Source: Cenococcum geophilum 1.58 (Eukaryota > Ascomycota > Dothideomycetes > Gloniales > Gloniaceae). Taken from it: a stretch of 64,000 nt of DNA. Below the pieces are notes generated by a model that worked only from the letters and a program-made list of their open reading frames with translations, made no database searches and was not told the DNA's origin. Shown in pieces: positions 1-11,029 of the stretch. Position 1 is the first letter of the stretch. Every line of letters begins with the position of its first letter. The position numbers and the translations under genes were made by a program. The stretch lies in assembly GCA_001692895.1 (NCBI GenBank), contig KV748274.1:186001-250000 (forward strand). Reading direction: 5' to 3'.

Positions 1-1
1 T

Positions 2-1030
2 ATAATTAGGCAAGTATATCTGGCCTAGATTAATTACTACCTCTGTTAGATCTACCCTGCGCGTAACAATGACTACTTTAGAGGCTTAAACATCTTACTA
101 GTAGGCGATTTCCATCAGCTTCCCCCTATAGGTTAGGCGGCCTTATATAGCAATTTACCTACTAGGCCGTTAGAGCTCGCTAGCTATAGAAAGGGAGCCT
201 ATAAGGCGATTGACCAAACAGCTGTCCTAGATTAAGTTATGTAGTAGAACGGTAATAACGCTAAGAGCTCTGTATTTAGGACCGCCCTTACGGAGCTATA
301 TAGTAATTCTATAAGTAATTTAACCTAGAAGCTTCTTTTAACTAGGTATAAGCAGGACCTATCTATTAATAAAGTTGCGGGCTTTAATAACGTAATTTGG
401 CTATATGGTATACGTGCTGTTATAGGTAAGTATAACACTGTTCGGCTTCGCGACCTTTTACAGCCAGTGGTGGCTATTAAGTTAGTTAATACTAGTATAG
501 GTGCGCGGAAAGTTACTCCTAATTAGTGCGATACTATAGAGAATCTAGCCCTATGTATTAGCGCGAAAGTAATACTAATATAGAATATCTGGGTTAAACT
601 AGGCTTAGTAAATGGTATTACTGGTATAGTTAAAGATGTTATATAGAAGGGACACGCGGATATTAAAAAGAATTAGCCTTAGTTACTATTAATTATAGTA
701 GATAGGTACAACGGACCTGCCCTATTTACTCAGCAGGATAGTAAGAAAGTCGTCCCTATATTTTCCGTGCTTTATAAATAGGAGGGTATAAGAGGCTCTT
801 ACTTACGGCGTTAATTTCTAATTACTCTAGCTTTTGCTCTTACTATATATAAAAGCTAGGGCCTAATACTTAACCAGGTAGTTCTAGATGTTAAGGAAAA
901 GGATAAGACAGCTAGGCTAACCTATATAGCAATCTTATAAGTTAAGAAGCTTTTAGGGCTTATATTTAAATATAGGTTTAATATAAAACGATTTTAGTTA
1001 TCTACGAGTAAGACTAAAGAGGTATAATAA
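2..1030 (+). pseudogene. PIF1-like DNA helicase remnant, C-terminal part
   Basis: A single frame (codons starting at position 2) reads as the C-terminal half of a PIF1-family 5'-3' DNA helicase once TAG/TAA are read as former Gln codons. Seen: LLVGDFHQLPP near 90-125 (Walker B region and motif III), a long middle section, and near 830-930 FALTIYKSQGL followed by LTYIAI and VKKL, the typical PIF1/RecD C-terminal motifs. The N-terminal part with the Walker A loop lies outside the window. Such helicases occur as cellular PIF1 and as the helicase half of fungal Helitrons; with only transposons around it, a Helitron remnant is the likelier source, but no Rep domain or Helitron 3' hairpin with CTRR end was seen. 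In-frame TAG/TAA codons make it non-functional. Confidence 0.8.
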
Positions 1031-1344
1031 GAAGATTTTGTATAGAGGTAGTAGTAACTACTTATAAACGACTTTTCCTAAATAGGAAATTATATACTGG
1101 CTTAGAGGTAAGCGGAGAATACAGCATTTATCTCGGTTTCCTAATTTTTAAATAGCTTAACCACAAAATCTAATTTTCTAAATTTTAACCCCCCTATCCG
1201 TTCTACCTTCTTACCACTTCTAGAGCTGTTAGATATACATATAATGGTATATAGGGAGAATTAGCAGTATTGCCGGATCAATATTGCTGCTATCTGTAGC
1301 GTTAATTAATTTTTGGAATTTTTTAATTTTTTTTTAAAGGGCGG
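1031..1344. other. AT-rich spacer, no recognised feature
   Basis: Downstream of the helicase frame; heavily RIP-mutated. It ends with a T-rich run and the purine stretch aaagggcggaaa just before the direct repeat at 1345. Nothing coding recognised. Confidence 0.4.
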
Positions 1345-1560
1345 AAATGTCGCTTATATAAGGAGTTACGTGACCTCTAAGAATATATGCTACTTAGGAC
1401 CGCATATTAGCAGCCACGACTTCTCTATACTATAGTTAAGATTTTATATATACCGCACCTAGAGCTGCTTAAAATAACTATTACCTATAAATCTGCCGAT
1501 TTATAAATTAAAAATTAGACGTAGTTAGAGCTGTTAGTAGGGGTTATTAATCGCGCTCCC
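1345..1560 (+). repeat. Degenerate direct repeat, left copy (possible LTR)
   Basis: This stretch resembles 2931-3142. Both contain a TACGTGAC/CACGTGAC block, then a block around gagctgctta, then atctgccg(a/g)ttta, and end in gggg(t/c)..tcaa/ttaa..gctccc. Both copies are preceded by a GGCGG run. The spacing around a Copia-like gag fragment suggests decayed LTRs, but neither the ends nor a target duplication can be fixed. Confidence 0.35.
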
Positions 1561-1659
1561 TATAATAAAATCTGACTAATAAACAAACTAACAAATTAAA
1601 TTAAAAGTTTAGAATATCTAAATAAGGTTCTGCTAAGACGCTAGCTAGACCCTAACCTA

Positions 1660-2140
1660 GACCCTTCCTAACCTGTTAAATTCTAAAAATAATAACCTCT
1701 ACTAAATTAAAAATTAACCTTATCCTTAATAAGCTATCCGATTGGATTTAATGGTTCTTTATTATCTAAGACATAGCTAAAACTAACGAGGTATAGTAGT
1801 ATATCGACCTATCTAAGAAGAAAGACGATCTTCTAAAGCTAGAACTACTAAATTGGCCTATACTAAGGGATATACTACCTATAGCTATATTAATAGTAAA
1901 GCTAGACCTAAATTAGCTTACTGCCTATAACTAGCTCTACGCCAGATATAAGGACGATTTACGTGTATACTAAAAGTAAAAACAGGCTATAAATAATATT
2001 AATAACTACATCGTTCGCACTATATTGGTAGCCTACCTTTTACTTATCGATAGCCTTAGTAGTCGGTTACATTAAATATTTAAGGCGTCTCTACTACTGT
2101 AGTAGCCACTACAGTAACAGAGATACCCCGTATTTTAGTA
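1660..2140 (+). pseudogene. Copia-type gag fragment
   Basis: A frame with Gln-to-stop changes reads L..WIQWFFIIQDIAKTNE, then a YIDLSKK segment, then NWPILRDILP and a NQLYARYKDDLRVY stretch. The order (tryptophan-rich N-terminus with N/D-W..W, then a Tyr-Ile-Asp motif) is that of the Copia gag N-terminal domain of fungal Ty1/Copia polyproteins. No zinc knuckle, integrase or RT follows; the sequence runs into the satellite at 2208. It is therefore either a solo gag fragment or the gag part of a non-autonomous element bounded by the repeats at 1345 and 2931. Family assignment rests on motif recognition only. Confidence 0.5.
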
Positions 2141-2207
2141 AGTAATTAAGCCCATCTTATACGAGAATCTCGTACTTATTAGTACTTACCAAATTACATA
2201 CTTATAG

Positions 2208-2931
2208 GGCCTCCTCCCGTCTATAAATACTCCCTTCTCTATACCTTCCTCTCTTCTTTTCTTCTTCCTTATAAGAGCTAGAGGTGCTCTAATACTCCTC
2301 CCCAGTCCCTACTAAGGGATCTATTAGTTGACGTAGCGATATAGATAGTATCTGACGAGGAGATAGGTGAGAGAGGAAATAGGAAGGACGGAGGGGCGTC
2401 TAGTAGGTGTTAGCCGAGCAATATTAACGTCTATATTATGGCTGCCTAATCTCCCGTTCGCAGGCCTCCTCCTGTCTATAAATACTCCCTCCTCTATACC
2501 TTCCTCTCTTCTTCTTTCTTCTTCCTTATAAGAGGTGCTCTAATACCCCTCCCCAGTCCCCACTAAGGGATCTATTAGTCGACGTAGCGATATAGACAGT
2601 ATCTGACGAGGAGACGGGTAAAAGAGGAGACAGGAAGGACGGAGGGGCGTCCGGTAGGTATTAGCTAAGTAACATTAATGTCTATATTATAGCTGCCTAA
2701 TCTCCCGTTCGCAGGCCTCCTCCCATCTATAAATACTCCCTCCTCTATACCTTCCTCTCTTCTTCTTTCTTCTTCCTTATAAGAGGTGCTCTAATACCCC
2801 TCTCTAGTCCCCACTAAGGGATCTATTGGTTAACGTGGCGATATGGACAGCATCTAACGAGGAGACGGGTAAGAGAGGAGACAGGAAGGACGGAGGAACC
2901 TCCGGTAGGTGTCGGTCGAGCAACATTAACG
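2208..2931. repeat. Tandem satellite, about 2.9 copies of a 251-255-bp unit
   Basis: Units begin at 2208, 2463 and 2714 with ggcctcctccygtctataaa and contain a pyrimidine-rich block, ctctaatacccctc, gacgtagcgatat, a purine-rich gacgaggagac..ggaaggacggagg stretch, and ag(c/t)aa(c/t)attaa(c/t)g. The third unit stops at about 2931 where the right-hand flanking repeat begins. The pyrimidine and purine blocks make it strongly strand-asymmetric. Confidence 0.9.
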
Positions 2932-3145
2932 GCGGTTTTCATCACCCAAAAATTATGTCACGTGACGATATTTGGGAACGCAAATATGTACCCCCGTCCC
3001 ATACTTACACCACTACTAAATATTCTAGATTTTGCACTCGGAGCTGCTTATAATAGGCATTCCTAAAAGATCTGCCGGTTTAAAGCTCTATAATTAAACG
3101 TTGTTAACGTTTTATATAGGGGTCGTCAATCAAGCTCCCGGGACA
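2931..3145 (+). repeat. Degenerate direct repeat, right copy (possible LTR)
   Basis: Counterpart of 1345-1560; less RIP-mutated, with a TCACGTGA palindrome near 2958 and a higher GC content. It ends near caagctcccggg. Confidence 0.35.
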
Positions 3146-3780
3146 CGATTTTTAAAGTTTAACACCATACCAATATTACGACCTTCTTGTAGTGGCCGAG
3201 CCACCCCCAATCTCCTCCCCCTCCTCCCCCTCCCATTACTCGGCGCCAAGCTATTACGTCATCGCCGAGCCATCGCGTCGTTGTACGTCCGAACTGGGTG
3301 GGCAATGACGTGGTTAATAGTTATTAGGCATTAAAAATATTTAGTATATAAAGCTTCAAATTGGAATCATAATCTACTATATTATATCCTACGTAGAGGG
3401 CTCTGCATTAAAGCTCTGCAGTCTAAATATGTGCTATATTCGTGACCAATATAATCTTTAAGCCCAGCTCAAGTAGGGTGCCTTACTGCAGTAGATCCTT
3501 ACCTAGCGGTAACCAAGGCGCCTTAATCTTACTACTACTTCTAAATTAAGCAAAAGCTCTATATAGGGGGGTCCCAGGGGGTCTCCCCCTGGAAAACCTT
3601 ATCTCTATATATATTAATTAAAGTCTATAAGTCTATATAATAAAGCTCTAAGTTAAAGCTTTGGGTTATAAACTCGGGTCAAAATTTGCGTTGGGGGACC
3701 AACGTTCCGCATGTTTTACTTTACAGCCCTTTATAGGTTATAGTGTAGGCCCTAATAGAGTTGTAAGCTCCGCGTCTGTG
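3146..3780. other. Non-coding spacer with a GC-rich island and a hairpin
   Basis: 3180-3330 is a GC-rich, apparently little-mutated island with no recognisable product in either strand. At 3574-3592 there is a perfect inverted repeat CCAGGGGG-TCT-CCCCCTGG. The rest is AT-rich with scattered gctct(g)c words that foreshadow the minisatellite. Confidence 0.5.
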
Positions 3781-4026
3781 TAGAGCTGTAGAGCTTTGCG
3801 AGAGCTCTGCAGAACGAAGCTTAGGGGGAGATTTGCACGGAGCTCTGCACGGAGCTCTACTAAGGCTCTGCGGAGGCTCCGCACGAAGCTCCGTACGAAG
3901 CTCTGTAAAAGCTCTACTCGAAGCTCTGCTCGAAGCTCTGCTTGAGGCTCTGCTTGAGGCTCTGCTCGAAGCTCTACTTAAGGCTCTGCTCGAAGCCCTA
4001 TATAGAGCTCCAAAGCTCTACTAACA
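3781..4026 (+). repeat. 12-bp minisatellite GCTCTGCTCGAA, block 1
   Basis: Imperfect tandem copies of a 12-bp unit with core gaagctctgc. The block closes with a shared tail (ccctatatagagc..caaagctctactaaca), which recurs after block 2 and so defines a higher-order repeat. Open frames here (Ala-Leu-Leu-Glu repeats) are only the translated repeat. Confidence 0.92.
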
Positions 4027-4487
4027 TGCAGCACTAATATACTAAGAAGGTTCTACAATCGCCCGTATGAACGCCCATACAATCGTCTCTACAAACGTCT
4101 CTGCAATTGATCGCCCATACGAACGTCTGCACGTCTGCACGCCTGCACGTGGCTCTGCACGAAGCTCTGCATTAAGCTCTGCACGAAGCTCTGCTCAAAG
4201 CTCTGCTCGAAGCTCTGCTCGAAGCTCTGCTCAAAGCTCTGCTCGAAGCTCTGCTCGAAGCTCCTTGAAGCTCCTTGAAGCTCTGCTCGAAGCTCTGCTC
4301 AAAGCTCTGCTCGAAGCTCTGCTCAAAGCTCTGCTCGAAGCTCTGCTCGAAGCTCCTCGAAGCTCTGCTCGAAGCTCTGCCCGAAGCTCTGCCCGAAGCC
4401 CTATATAGAGCCCCAAAGCTCTACTAACACGCAGCACTAATATACTAGGAAGGTTCTACAATCGCCCCGTACGAACGCCCGTACGAA
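4027..4487 (+). repeat. 12-bp minisatellite, block 2, with higher-order flanks
   Basis: A leader (actaatatactaagaaggtt..., cgcccatacaatcgtct...) is followed at about 4140-4398 by GCTCTGCTCGAA units with a few 9-bp variants near 4262, then the tail ending at about 4470. The same leader resumes at 7584, to the right of the hAT insertion, so the insertion split a third higher-order copy. The array gives long open frames on both strands (Ala/Ser/Arg/Leu-rich), not genes. Confidence 0.9.
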
Positions 4488-4508
4488 CAGTGATCTTCTT
4501 GGACTGGA
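4488..4508 (+). repeat. hAT-1 left terminal inverted repeat
   Basis: Begins CAGTGATCTTCTTGGACTGG and pairs with the reverse complement of the right end, with one G/A difference. Confidence 0.95.
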
Positions 4509-4889
4509 CTGGAGTGGATCCGAGCTCAAATCCACTCCATCCAGCTAGTAAATTGTTTAACTCCAGGAGCTCCACGGAGCTCCAATGTATTTATGTACTA
4601 TATTTAGAAAAGCTTGGCATTATTATGGTGTTGTAAAAGGAAGCGTAGATGTAGAATAACTCGCTAAAAGCTACCTATATTACGTCTTACCAATAACCTT
4701 AGTCTTGGAGTTAATCTTAATAGCCGCATATTACTTATCTAGCTCCTCTTCCTCCTTATTAATTATATAATCTTCCACCTAAGCAGAGGCCTTTGCGGCG
4801 ACTACGGTAGCAAGTTAAGCCTTGGCAGCTTCCTTAAGCGACAACCTCTTACAGTCCTCTCTTACCATCTTATCTACTTCCTTATTGTT

Positions 4890-7260
4890 AAATGTGCCTT
4901 TTTATAGTGGCCCGTACGAGTGCTAAAGGACCTTATTTGCCTTAATTATATCCATTTATAATTAGGAACGTCGGTCCTTAAGAAGAATCTTATAGCTGCT
5001 AAAGAGCCGCTTGTATTTGTCGCTTATAGGAGGTACGGCTAATATATTAAGCGCAAATCGAGCAAGATCTGGCTGGCTCTTATAGCGATCCTGCTAGTAT
5101 TATAAGACGTTAAAGTGTTAATTCTCGGCAAGAAGTACGCGGTTGGTAGCAAGATATTCCTTAAAGCGATTAATTGGCGATAGGTTATTATATTCTTAAT
5201 AAGTCGTCTTAAGGCGTTTATAAGTTTAGGCGGAGGTATATATCTTCTCTCTTATAGCTAGCGGCTGCGGAGCTATTGGTGTAGATAAGGGTAACAGTTG
5301 GTAGAAGCTTTTACCTTTATATTTAAGCTAGAGCTCTCTTACTATATCCTCTGCTTTTAAGATCTAAGCCGCCTTCTCTTTATACTGCGTCTATTAGTCG
5401 TAAAACTACTGCATCTTAAGGGTCGGGTTAAGAATAATTGCTGTATAGTAAGCTGCTGTATTATCAGCCTTAATATAATACTTTTCGCACTTCTACTAGG
5501 CAGCCTCTGTATAGGTGGCCAAGTAGCGATAACCTTATACTTCGGCCTTCTTCTTTAATTGCTTTAAGAGCTTAATAAACTTATACTTTATATTCTTAAG
5601 CTTAAGTAAAAGCCAATCTAGGGTTTAGAAATGGTTAGTAAGGTTAGTATACTTACCTTCTACTATAATAGTAGCCTCGTAGAACGTTTCCAGGTGATTA
5701 TATAGGTGTTTAAGTTATTTCCAATAGTGCTCTTATAGTAGATTTTCCTTAGAAAGCTGCTTTATACTTGCCGCTGGATAGTAGTTACTATAGAACTTTG
5801 TAATACGTTCCTTGCAGTTTAGAAAGCGTAATATAGCTAAAAATAATAAGTTCTAACGCGTCTGGTTATTTTAAATAAGCTAGTAGGTAGTTAGTATAGG
5901 TATATAAGAGAGTATAATTTTTTGATATAGAGTTAATTTAGCTAATTTAGTTAATTTTCTTCTAGAAGAAATAAAATCTGGCGCTAAGCTGCGCGAAAAT
6001 CGCAACACTAAAGCTCTATATAAGATTTTACTGCTTACCTCTAAGCCATTAAATTCTGCCAATGGACCTCCGATTTTAATCCTCTAAAAGAAACTATAAC
6101 GCTAAGGAGTTATGCGAATATATCGCATAAGGTTATAAAGCAATCCAACGGCTCCGCGCTTTCTCCACAACTCCTTAATCTTCTTTAAGTCTATTTCACG
6201 ATAAGCCGTTACTAGTTCCTTATAAACTCCCTCTATATTGCTTTTAATTATAAAGGCCTAGGCGTAAAGGTTTATAATATAGCTAAAGTAATATAGTTAA
6301 CGTCCTTTGCAAATCTTTACTAATATATTTAGATATAGTGCACGAAGAATCGCGTTAATACACGTATTATTTGACTCCGCATTATCGGCTATAAAATACC
6401 CAATATTGCCTGTAATCCCATAGTCGCGATATAAATCTATAAGGACGCCCGCTATATTCTTACTAGTGTGCTTACTAACAATTTTACGGAGCCCGAGAAC
6501 TATATGGCGACGCTTGCCTTCTTTACTAATAAAATGGCCCATGACACCAATAATCGTATATGCGTTTGGTGACGTCTATAAGTTAAAGGAAATCGATATT
6601 ATGCTTTAGGCGCTCTTAAGCTCTTTCCTTAATAACTCCTTCCGTTACTTAAACAATTGTATAACCTACCTACGAATCGTCTTTCCTAACCGTGGAAGAA
6701 ACTTTTAGAGCCTAGGGTAGAGGAAGAATAATAGCTGTCGGAAGTAGGCGTTTTTAAATTAGAAGAAGGCAATATGGCAGCAAACAATCCATTAAATTAG
6801 GAGAGCTTTAAAGCTGTTAAAGTTGTAATTTATATTAAGCGATCTAGCCTCCGGATATTCCTTAATTTTTAGCTAATTTAAATCTACTGGTTTTGTAGAG
6901 AGAAGCTTACCCGTTGCCTTATCTAAGTAGTAATCTTATATAAGGTAATCTATAGCAGTTATTCTTCCTAATGATACTACGTAGAGCTCTTGCTTATGCT
7001 TCGATCGCTTATAAATATAACAGTAGTAAAATATTCGGCGATCCGTAGAGGACTTTAGCTAGATATCCTTACCCCACTTCTAAATCAGTAAGGATCGTTA
7101 TTTAATATTCTTTGGGGTTTTAGTAAGAGCTTTATACTAAATATACTGCTTCCTATAGAGCTTAAACTCCTTAATCGTTTTTAACTTATTGGCTTTTAGG
7201 TTAACGCTCTTAGGCGTAAGAATTACGTCGTTAGATGCAGAAGGCAATTTAGTTAATAAA
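4890..7260 (-). pseudogene. hAT-1 transposase, RIP-inactivated
   Basis: Reverse-strand frame of a hAT-family transposase, a DDE enzyme with an RNase H fold that cuts and pastes the element. The N-terminus should lie near 7260 (BED zinc-finger region not clearly readable). 6297-6542 reads MGHFISKEGKRRH..., then YFIADNAESNNT, the typical DNA(E/S)..N(D) catalytic block. 4890-5120 reads the C-terminal dimerisation domain (RFALNILAVPPIS, KRLFSS, LLKDRRS). Stops are TAG/TAA at expected Trp/Gln codons. The length of about 2.4 kb suits the family. The only uninterrupted piece is 81 codons long. Confidence 0.85.
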
Positions 7261-7562
7261 TATCGCTCTATAGCAGTAGTAAGAAAAAATATAAGGAAAG
7301 ATTAAAGCGATGATGATGGGGGTAGGAGGAACAGTTATATACACTAGAGTTTTTAGATTGTATAGTTTATACACCTAATTCTAAAATTAAAGCTTATCCT
7401 CAGTCACTAATTAGCTTACCCTTATATTACACCTACCCGAATTGGGTTAGAGAATTGGAGCTCTAAGAGCTCCGCGGCTTCAAATCCACTCCATCTAACT
7501 AATTAAATCGACAGGATCCAGTCTAGTCAAACTACGGCTCCACCATGGAGCTCCTGAATTAA

Positions 7563-7583
7563 CCCAGTCTAAGAAGATCACTG
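7563..7583 (-). repeat. hAT-1 right terminal inverted repeat
   Basis: On the minus strand it reads CAGTGATCTTCTTAGACTGG and is followed on the plus strand by the target duplication CGTACGAA. Confidence 0.95.
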
Positions 7584-7720
7584 CGTACGAACGCCTATAC
7601 AATCGTCTTTACAAACGTCTTTGCAATTGATCGCCCGTACAAAGGTCTGCACGAAGGTCTACACGAAGATCTACTAAGGCTCTACATAAGGCTCTGCGCA
7701 AGGCTCTGCCCAAAGCTTAC
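7584..7720 (+). repeat. 12-bp minisatellite, resumption after hAT-1
   Basis: Repeats the leader seen at 4068 (cgcctatacaatcgtct, caattgatcgccc) and then aaggtctgcacg / aaggctctgc units. This is the third, split copy of the higher-order repeat. Confidence 0.85.
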
Positions 7721-8785
7721 CCCCTAGTAGTAGCAGAGGCTCTCCGGGCTAAGGGGGGATATTATTAAGGAAGGACCTAACTATAACACCTACTAAGTGT
7801 TGTAATAGCTTTAAGTAGTAGATATCTACATATCTGTATAGTTTTATTAATATCAGTAAACTATTTAATAAGATATAATACGTGCTTAGGCTTTTAATAA
7901 CGCGTTTTTTAACTTTAACGAAATTAATGTTAGGACTAAGCAATAGCCGTATTACTATTTAGAAGCCCTAAGTCTTAAAAATAATCTATAAACTTTTGGT
8001 AATACTAACGCGTTATATAAATAAATGAATTAGATATCAGCAATCTCTATTTAGCGGATTTTGCTTAGGTTTTTAACAAAACTCGCCAAACGCCCTTAGA
8101 CGTGATTTTGCAATCGGAAGACAGCGTAGGTTATTCCGACGCTAGCTAAATAATCACGTCTGAGCTCGCTGAGGTAACGGATTTTCAATCGGTCCGCAAG
8201 CTGACTAACTACATTTGTGCGAAACCACCAGAATTACGTCTAAGCCATATTTCTAAGGTTTCTTAGTAAATCTGACGATATCTGCGTTGTGGAGGTTGCG
8301 GATATTAAAATAACTCAACACTAGTATTTTATATTATTCCCTAAAGTTAATTAATTATATAATAGAACGTAGGCTTTTAGAATATATTATTTTTATTACT
8401 TAGGTATTTTTAGGTCTTGTGATCATTTTCGTAAAAAAAAAAAGCGTTATTAGCAATTCTGTGACCATATATAACTTTATTAAACGCTAGCTAATATATA
8501 TAAAACCTATATAGATCTATAAAGTACCTTAAGGCACCTACTATAGCCAGGTGGATATATAATATCTATAATATATTAGATAATCTCCCTACTAAGTTAT
8601 AGATATTTAAGCTAACCTATAGTATACTACTATAAAAACTTATTATATATAGAGATAGAGGGTTAAATAAGATACTAGAACAGCTGCTACTATATTAGGT
8701 GCCGGATACTTAAAATTGAAGAAGTTATAGGATGGAGCGGGAGCGACGGCTCCGAATAGATATCCGCAACGTCCTCAATCGCACT
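7721..8785. other. AT-rich spacer with short inverted repeats
   Basis: No recognised gene. A 64-codon minus-strand open frame at 7749-7943 (Leu/Ile/Tyr-rich) has no motif I can place. Between 8097 and 8245 the word cttagacgt(g)a occurs once directly and twice inverted (8097, 8152 and 8233 areas), which may be the ends of small MITE-like elements. An A11 run lies near 8434. Confidence 0.4.
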
Positions 8786-9042
8786 GCGGGTCTCTTCGTG
8801 CAGAGCTTTGAGCAGAGCTTCGAGTAGAGCTCCGTGCAGAGCTTCAAGCAGAGCTCCGTGCAGAGCTTCGAGTAGAGCCCCGTGCAGAGCTCCGTGCAGA
8901 GCTTCGTGCAGATCCTCCGTACGCAGAGCTTTGTGCAGAGCTTCGTGCAGAGCCTCCGTACGCAGAGCTTCGTGCGGAGCTTCGTGCAGAGTTTCGTGCA
9001 GAGCTTCGTGCAGAGCTTCGCACAGAGCCTCGTGCAGAGCCT
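8786..9042 (-). repeat. 12-bp minisatellite, inverted copy of the same family
   Basis: Tandem GTGCAGAGCTTC units, the reverse complement of the GAAGCTCTGCAC type at 3781-4400, with interspersed ctccgtacgca variants. The 144-codon minus-strand open frame across it (Ala/Ser/Arg-rich C-terminal part) is the translated repeat and not a supported gene. Confidence 0.92.
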
Positions 9043-9263
9043 AAGTAGGCGAATAGCCCGTTCGGCGGCGCTTTTTGCTTGACATCGCGGGGGCTAATAG
9101 GGTGGATATATTGATCGATTGTAGAGCTGCTTCTGCGGATTAATTTAACGGTATTTCTAAGATAATAGCTGTTGTGGGGGGGTAGATTAATTTCGATTAA
9201 GAAGGTAACTGCTCCACATATATACAAAGTCGGATCGCTTAAGAAATACTGGAAAAGTCTCTC

Positions 9264-9349
9264 AGACCATAGAATCAACTTTTTAACAAAAAAGGTTAGC
9301 GGTATCCGCTTGCGGATATACGTATGTCCGCTAATTGATTCTACGGTCT
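9264..9349. repeat. 86-bp nested inverted repeat (MITE-like)
   Basis: Outer arms agaccatagaatcaa / ttgattctacggtct match at 14 of 15 positions. Inside them are ttagcgg / ccgctaa arms and a tccgc..gcgga stem. The whole unit could form a cruciform or hairpin. No target duplication could be assigned. Confidence 0.7.
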
Positions 9350-9507
9350 AAGCTTGCTAAGGTATATATAGACCATCTAATACGCCTGCAAATCCTAAGC
9401 CAATTAGAATAGCGCCCTAACTCCTGCTAACTCCTGGACCAATTAGAACAGCGCACTAATTTCAGCCCCCTGCGTACCCCTATTACCTAACAAAATCTTT
9501 TATATAA

Positions 9508-9610
9508 ATATGTCTATGTGGCTAAGCGAGCACTGCAGCAGCACCCCTGCATCTCAGCAATACTAACATCATTAACATTCACAAAATTAAGCCTTGCTTG
9601 CTTGCTTTCC
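9508..9610 (+). repeat. Split direct repeat A1
   Basis: 103 bp from atatgtctatgtggctaagc to cttgctttcc; the same length as A2 and differing mostly by C/T and G/A. Confidence 0.92.
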
Positions 9611-9676
9611 ATATTAGTCTTATTTAAAAGCCAATACCTTATTTACTCAATTTCTAATAATTAATTGTTGCTGTTA

Positions 9677-10990
9677 ATGACTTAACGACCTATACGCTCG
9701 TCTAAACCTTCGCGAATTGTTTATGAAAACCTTAAAAACTCGACCAATAACGACACACTCAACGAGCTAAACTCCTTAGAGGTTACCTACCAGTCTCCCT
9801 TACCTTCCCCTACACCTTTAGGTAATACGCCGGCGTTACAGTTTCTATCCTCTATAATGGCGCCTCTCTCCGCGGCTTAACGCGAGACTTTAGCCGCTAA
9901 AAAAGCTAAAGAACGGCTCTAGTAACTATATAAGGAGGACCTAAGAATTAGAAGAGCTTAGGTAAAGGAGGTTAAGGACTAGGCAACCGACTGGAAAATA
10001 AGACTCCTTTAGGAACAGAAGGACCGTACCAAAATACTACGCGTCTAAAAAAAATAGGAAGATCGGGCGACTGAACTCCATATATTAAGCCTTGCTATAG
10101 TAACAGCAAGATTAGCTACGGCAGTGTTATCCTTAACCCCAATTAATAAACTAGGTAAGTTGCTTCCATTTATAGCTAATATCCTAAATACCCTCCTCCC
10201 TAGCGTCCCAAATAAAGAGATACTTAAGGTATTTTAGGGTACTTTCTTGCCTAATAACCTCTCTTGCCTCCGGATATACTAGCTCTAGTCTAAGCCTTAG
10301 AATAATATCCTTATCGTTAACAGCGTCCTTTTTATAAGACCGAAAGAAGGGACGATAAAAGACTACCCGTTTATTAAAGTGTGGGTAAAGGGCTTCCTTA
10401 ACTATATAATAATTTTAATCGTTATATATAAGAATCTTTCGGTAGATTTTATTCCCTAAATGCTTGCCTTCTATAATTAAGTTATCTAGCTATCTACCAC
10501 CTACTAAATTGCTCCCTTAATAACTATAGCCTTAGAGCACCACTCTATAGTTATTTAAAAGAACTAGTTAGAGCTAGCTAACTAAAAGATCTCTAGTAAC
10601 TTCCTAAATATTTATTGCAATCCCAGTACTTATAAATCCGTATCTATCTTAAAACGCGCGCAAGTAAGCACTAATATCTTAAGGACCTGTTACAGCTTTA
10701 ATAGAGGGAAGTGTAACCTAGGCAAGGATTGCAAGTTCCCGCATACCTATAGTAAGTGCGGTGGCCCACATGCTACGAGGAATTGTAAGTAGTAATTACT
10801 AGAGGAAAGTGTTAATAAGGAAAAGGAAAAGGAGGAAGAGGATTTTATTAAGCTATACCTATACTCCGCCGAAACTATACTCTACCCTTATAGTACGGGT
10901 AGGCCGAATACTATACTATTATTTCTAGTCTTCCTACCCTCCTCTCCTCTACAGGACTCTCCCTCCCCCTTAATTATTTAAGCGTGGGGG
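9677..10990 (+). pseudogene. Ngaro-like gag / ORF1 remnant
   Basis: The ATG at 9677 opens a frame with a Ser/Pro/Leu-rich N-terminus and a charged, probably coiled-coil stretch near 9890-10090 (AAKKAKERL..., then repeated Lys/Glu/Arg). At about 10680-10795 there is a Cys-rich block (CYSFNRGKC, CKFPHTYSKCGGPHAT), i.e. a CCCH-like finger followed by a C-x2-C-x4-H-x4-C knuckle, as in the ORF1 of fungal DIRS-like elements. It would be the structural nucleic-acid-binding protein. Several TAG/TAA codons replace Gln. The exact end is uncertain. Confidence 0.75.
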
Positions 10991-11029
10991 TGTTATCTAT
11001 CCCTATACCCTGGCAACCTCTAACGCAAT

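Larger units (their letters stand above)
4488..7583 (-). mobile_element. hAT-1 DNA transposon, complete ends
   Basis: Both ends carry the terminal inverted repeat CAGTGATCTTCTT(G/A)GACTGG (left 4488, right ending at 7583), and the element is flanked by the exact 8-bp duplication CGTACGAA at 4480-4487 and 7584-7591, as expected for hAT. Subterminal ctccactccat(c) and ggagctcc words occur at both ends. Length is 3096 bp. It sits in the minisatellite, which reads continuously across the empty site. The single transposase frame on the minus strand is destroyed by RIP, so the element is autonomous in structure but dead. Confidence 0.96.

Noticed and set aside
4067-4437. Overlapping open frames on both strands (113 and 68 codons)
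   Set aside because: Both are frames of the same minisatellite.
8844-9278. 144-codon minus-strand open frame
   Set aside because: Its Ala/Ser/Arg C-terminal half is the 12-bp minisatellite translated, and the N-terminal half crosses an inverted repeat; a 12-bp unit keeps any frame open.
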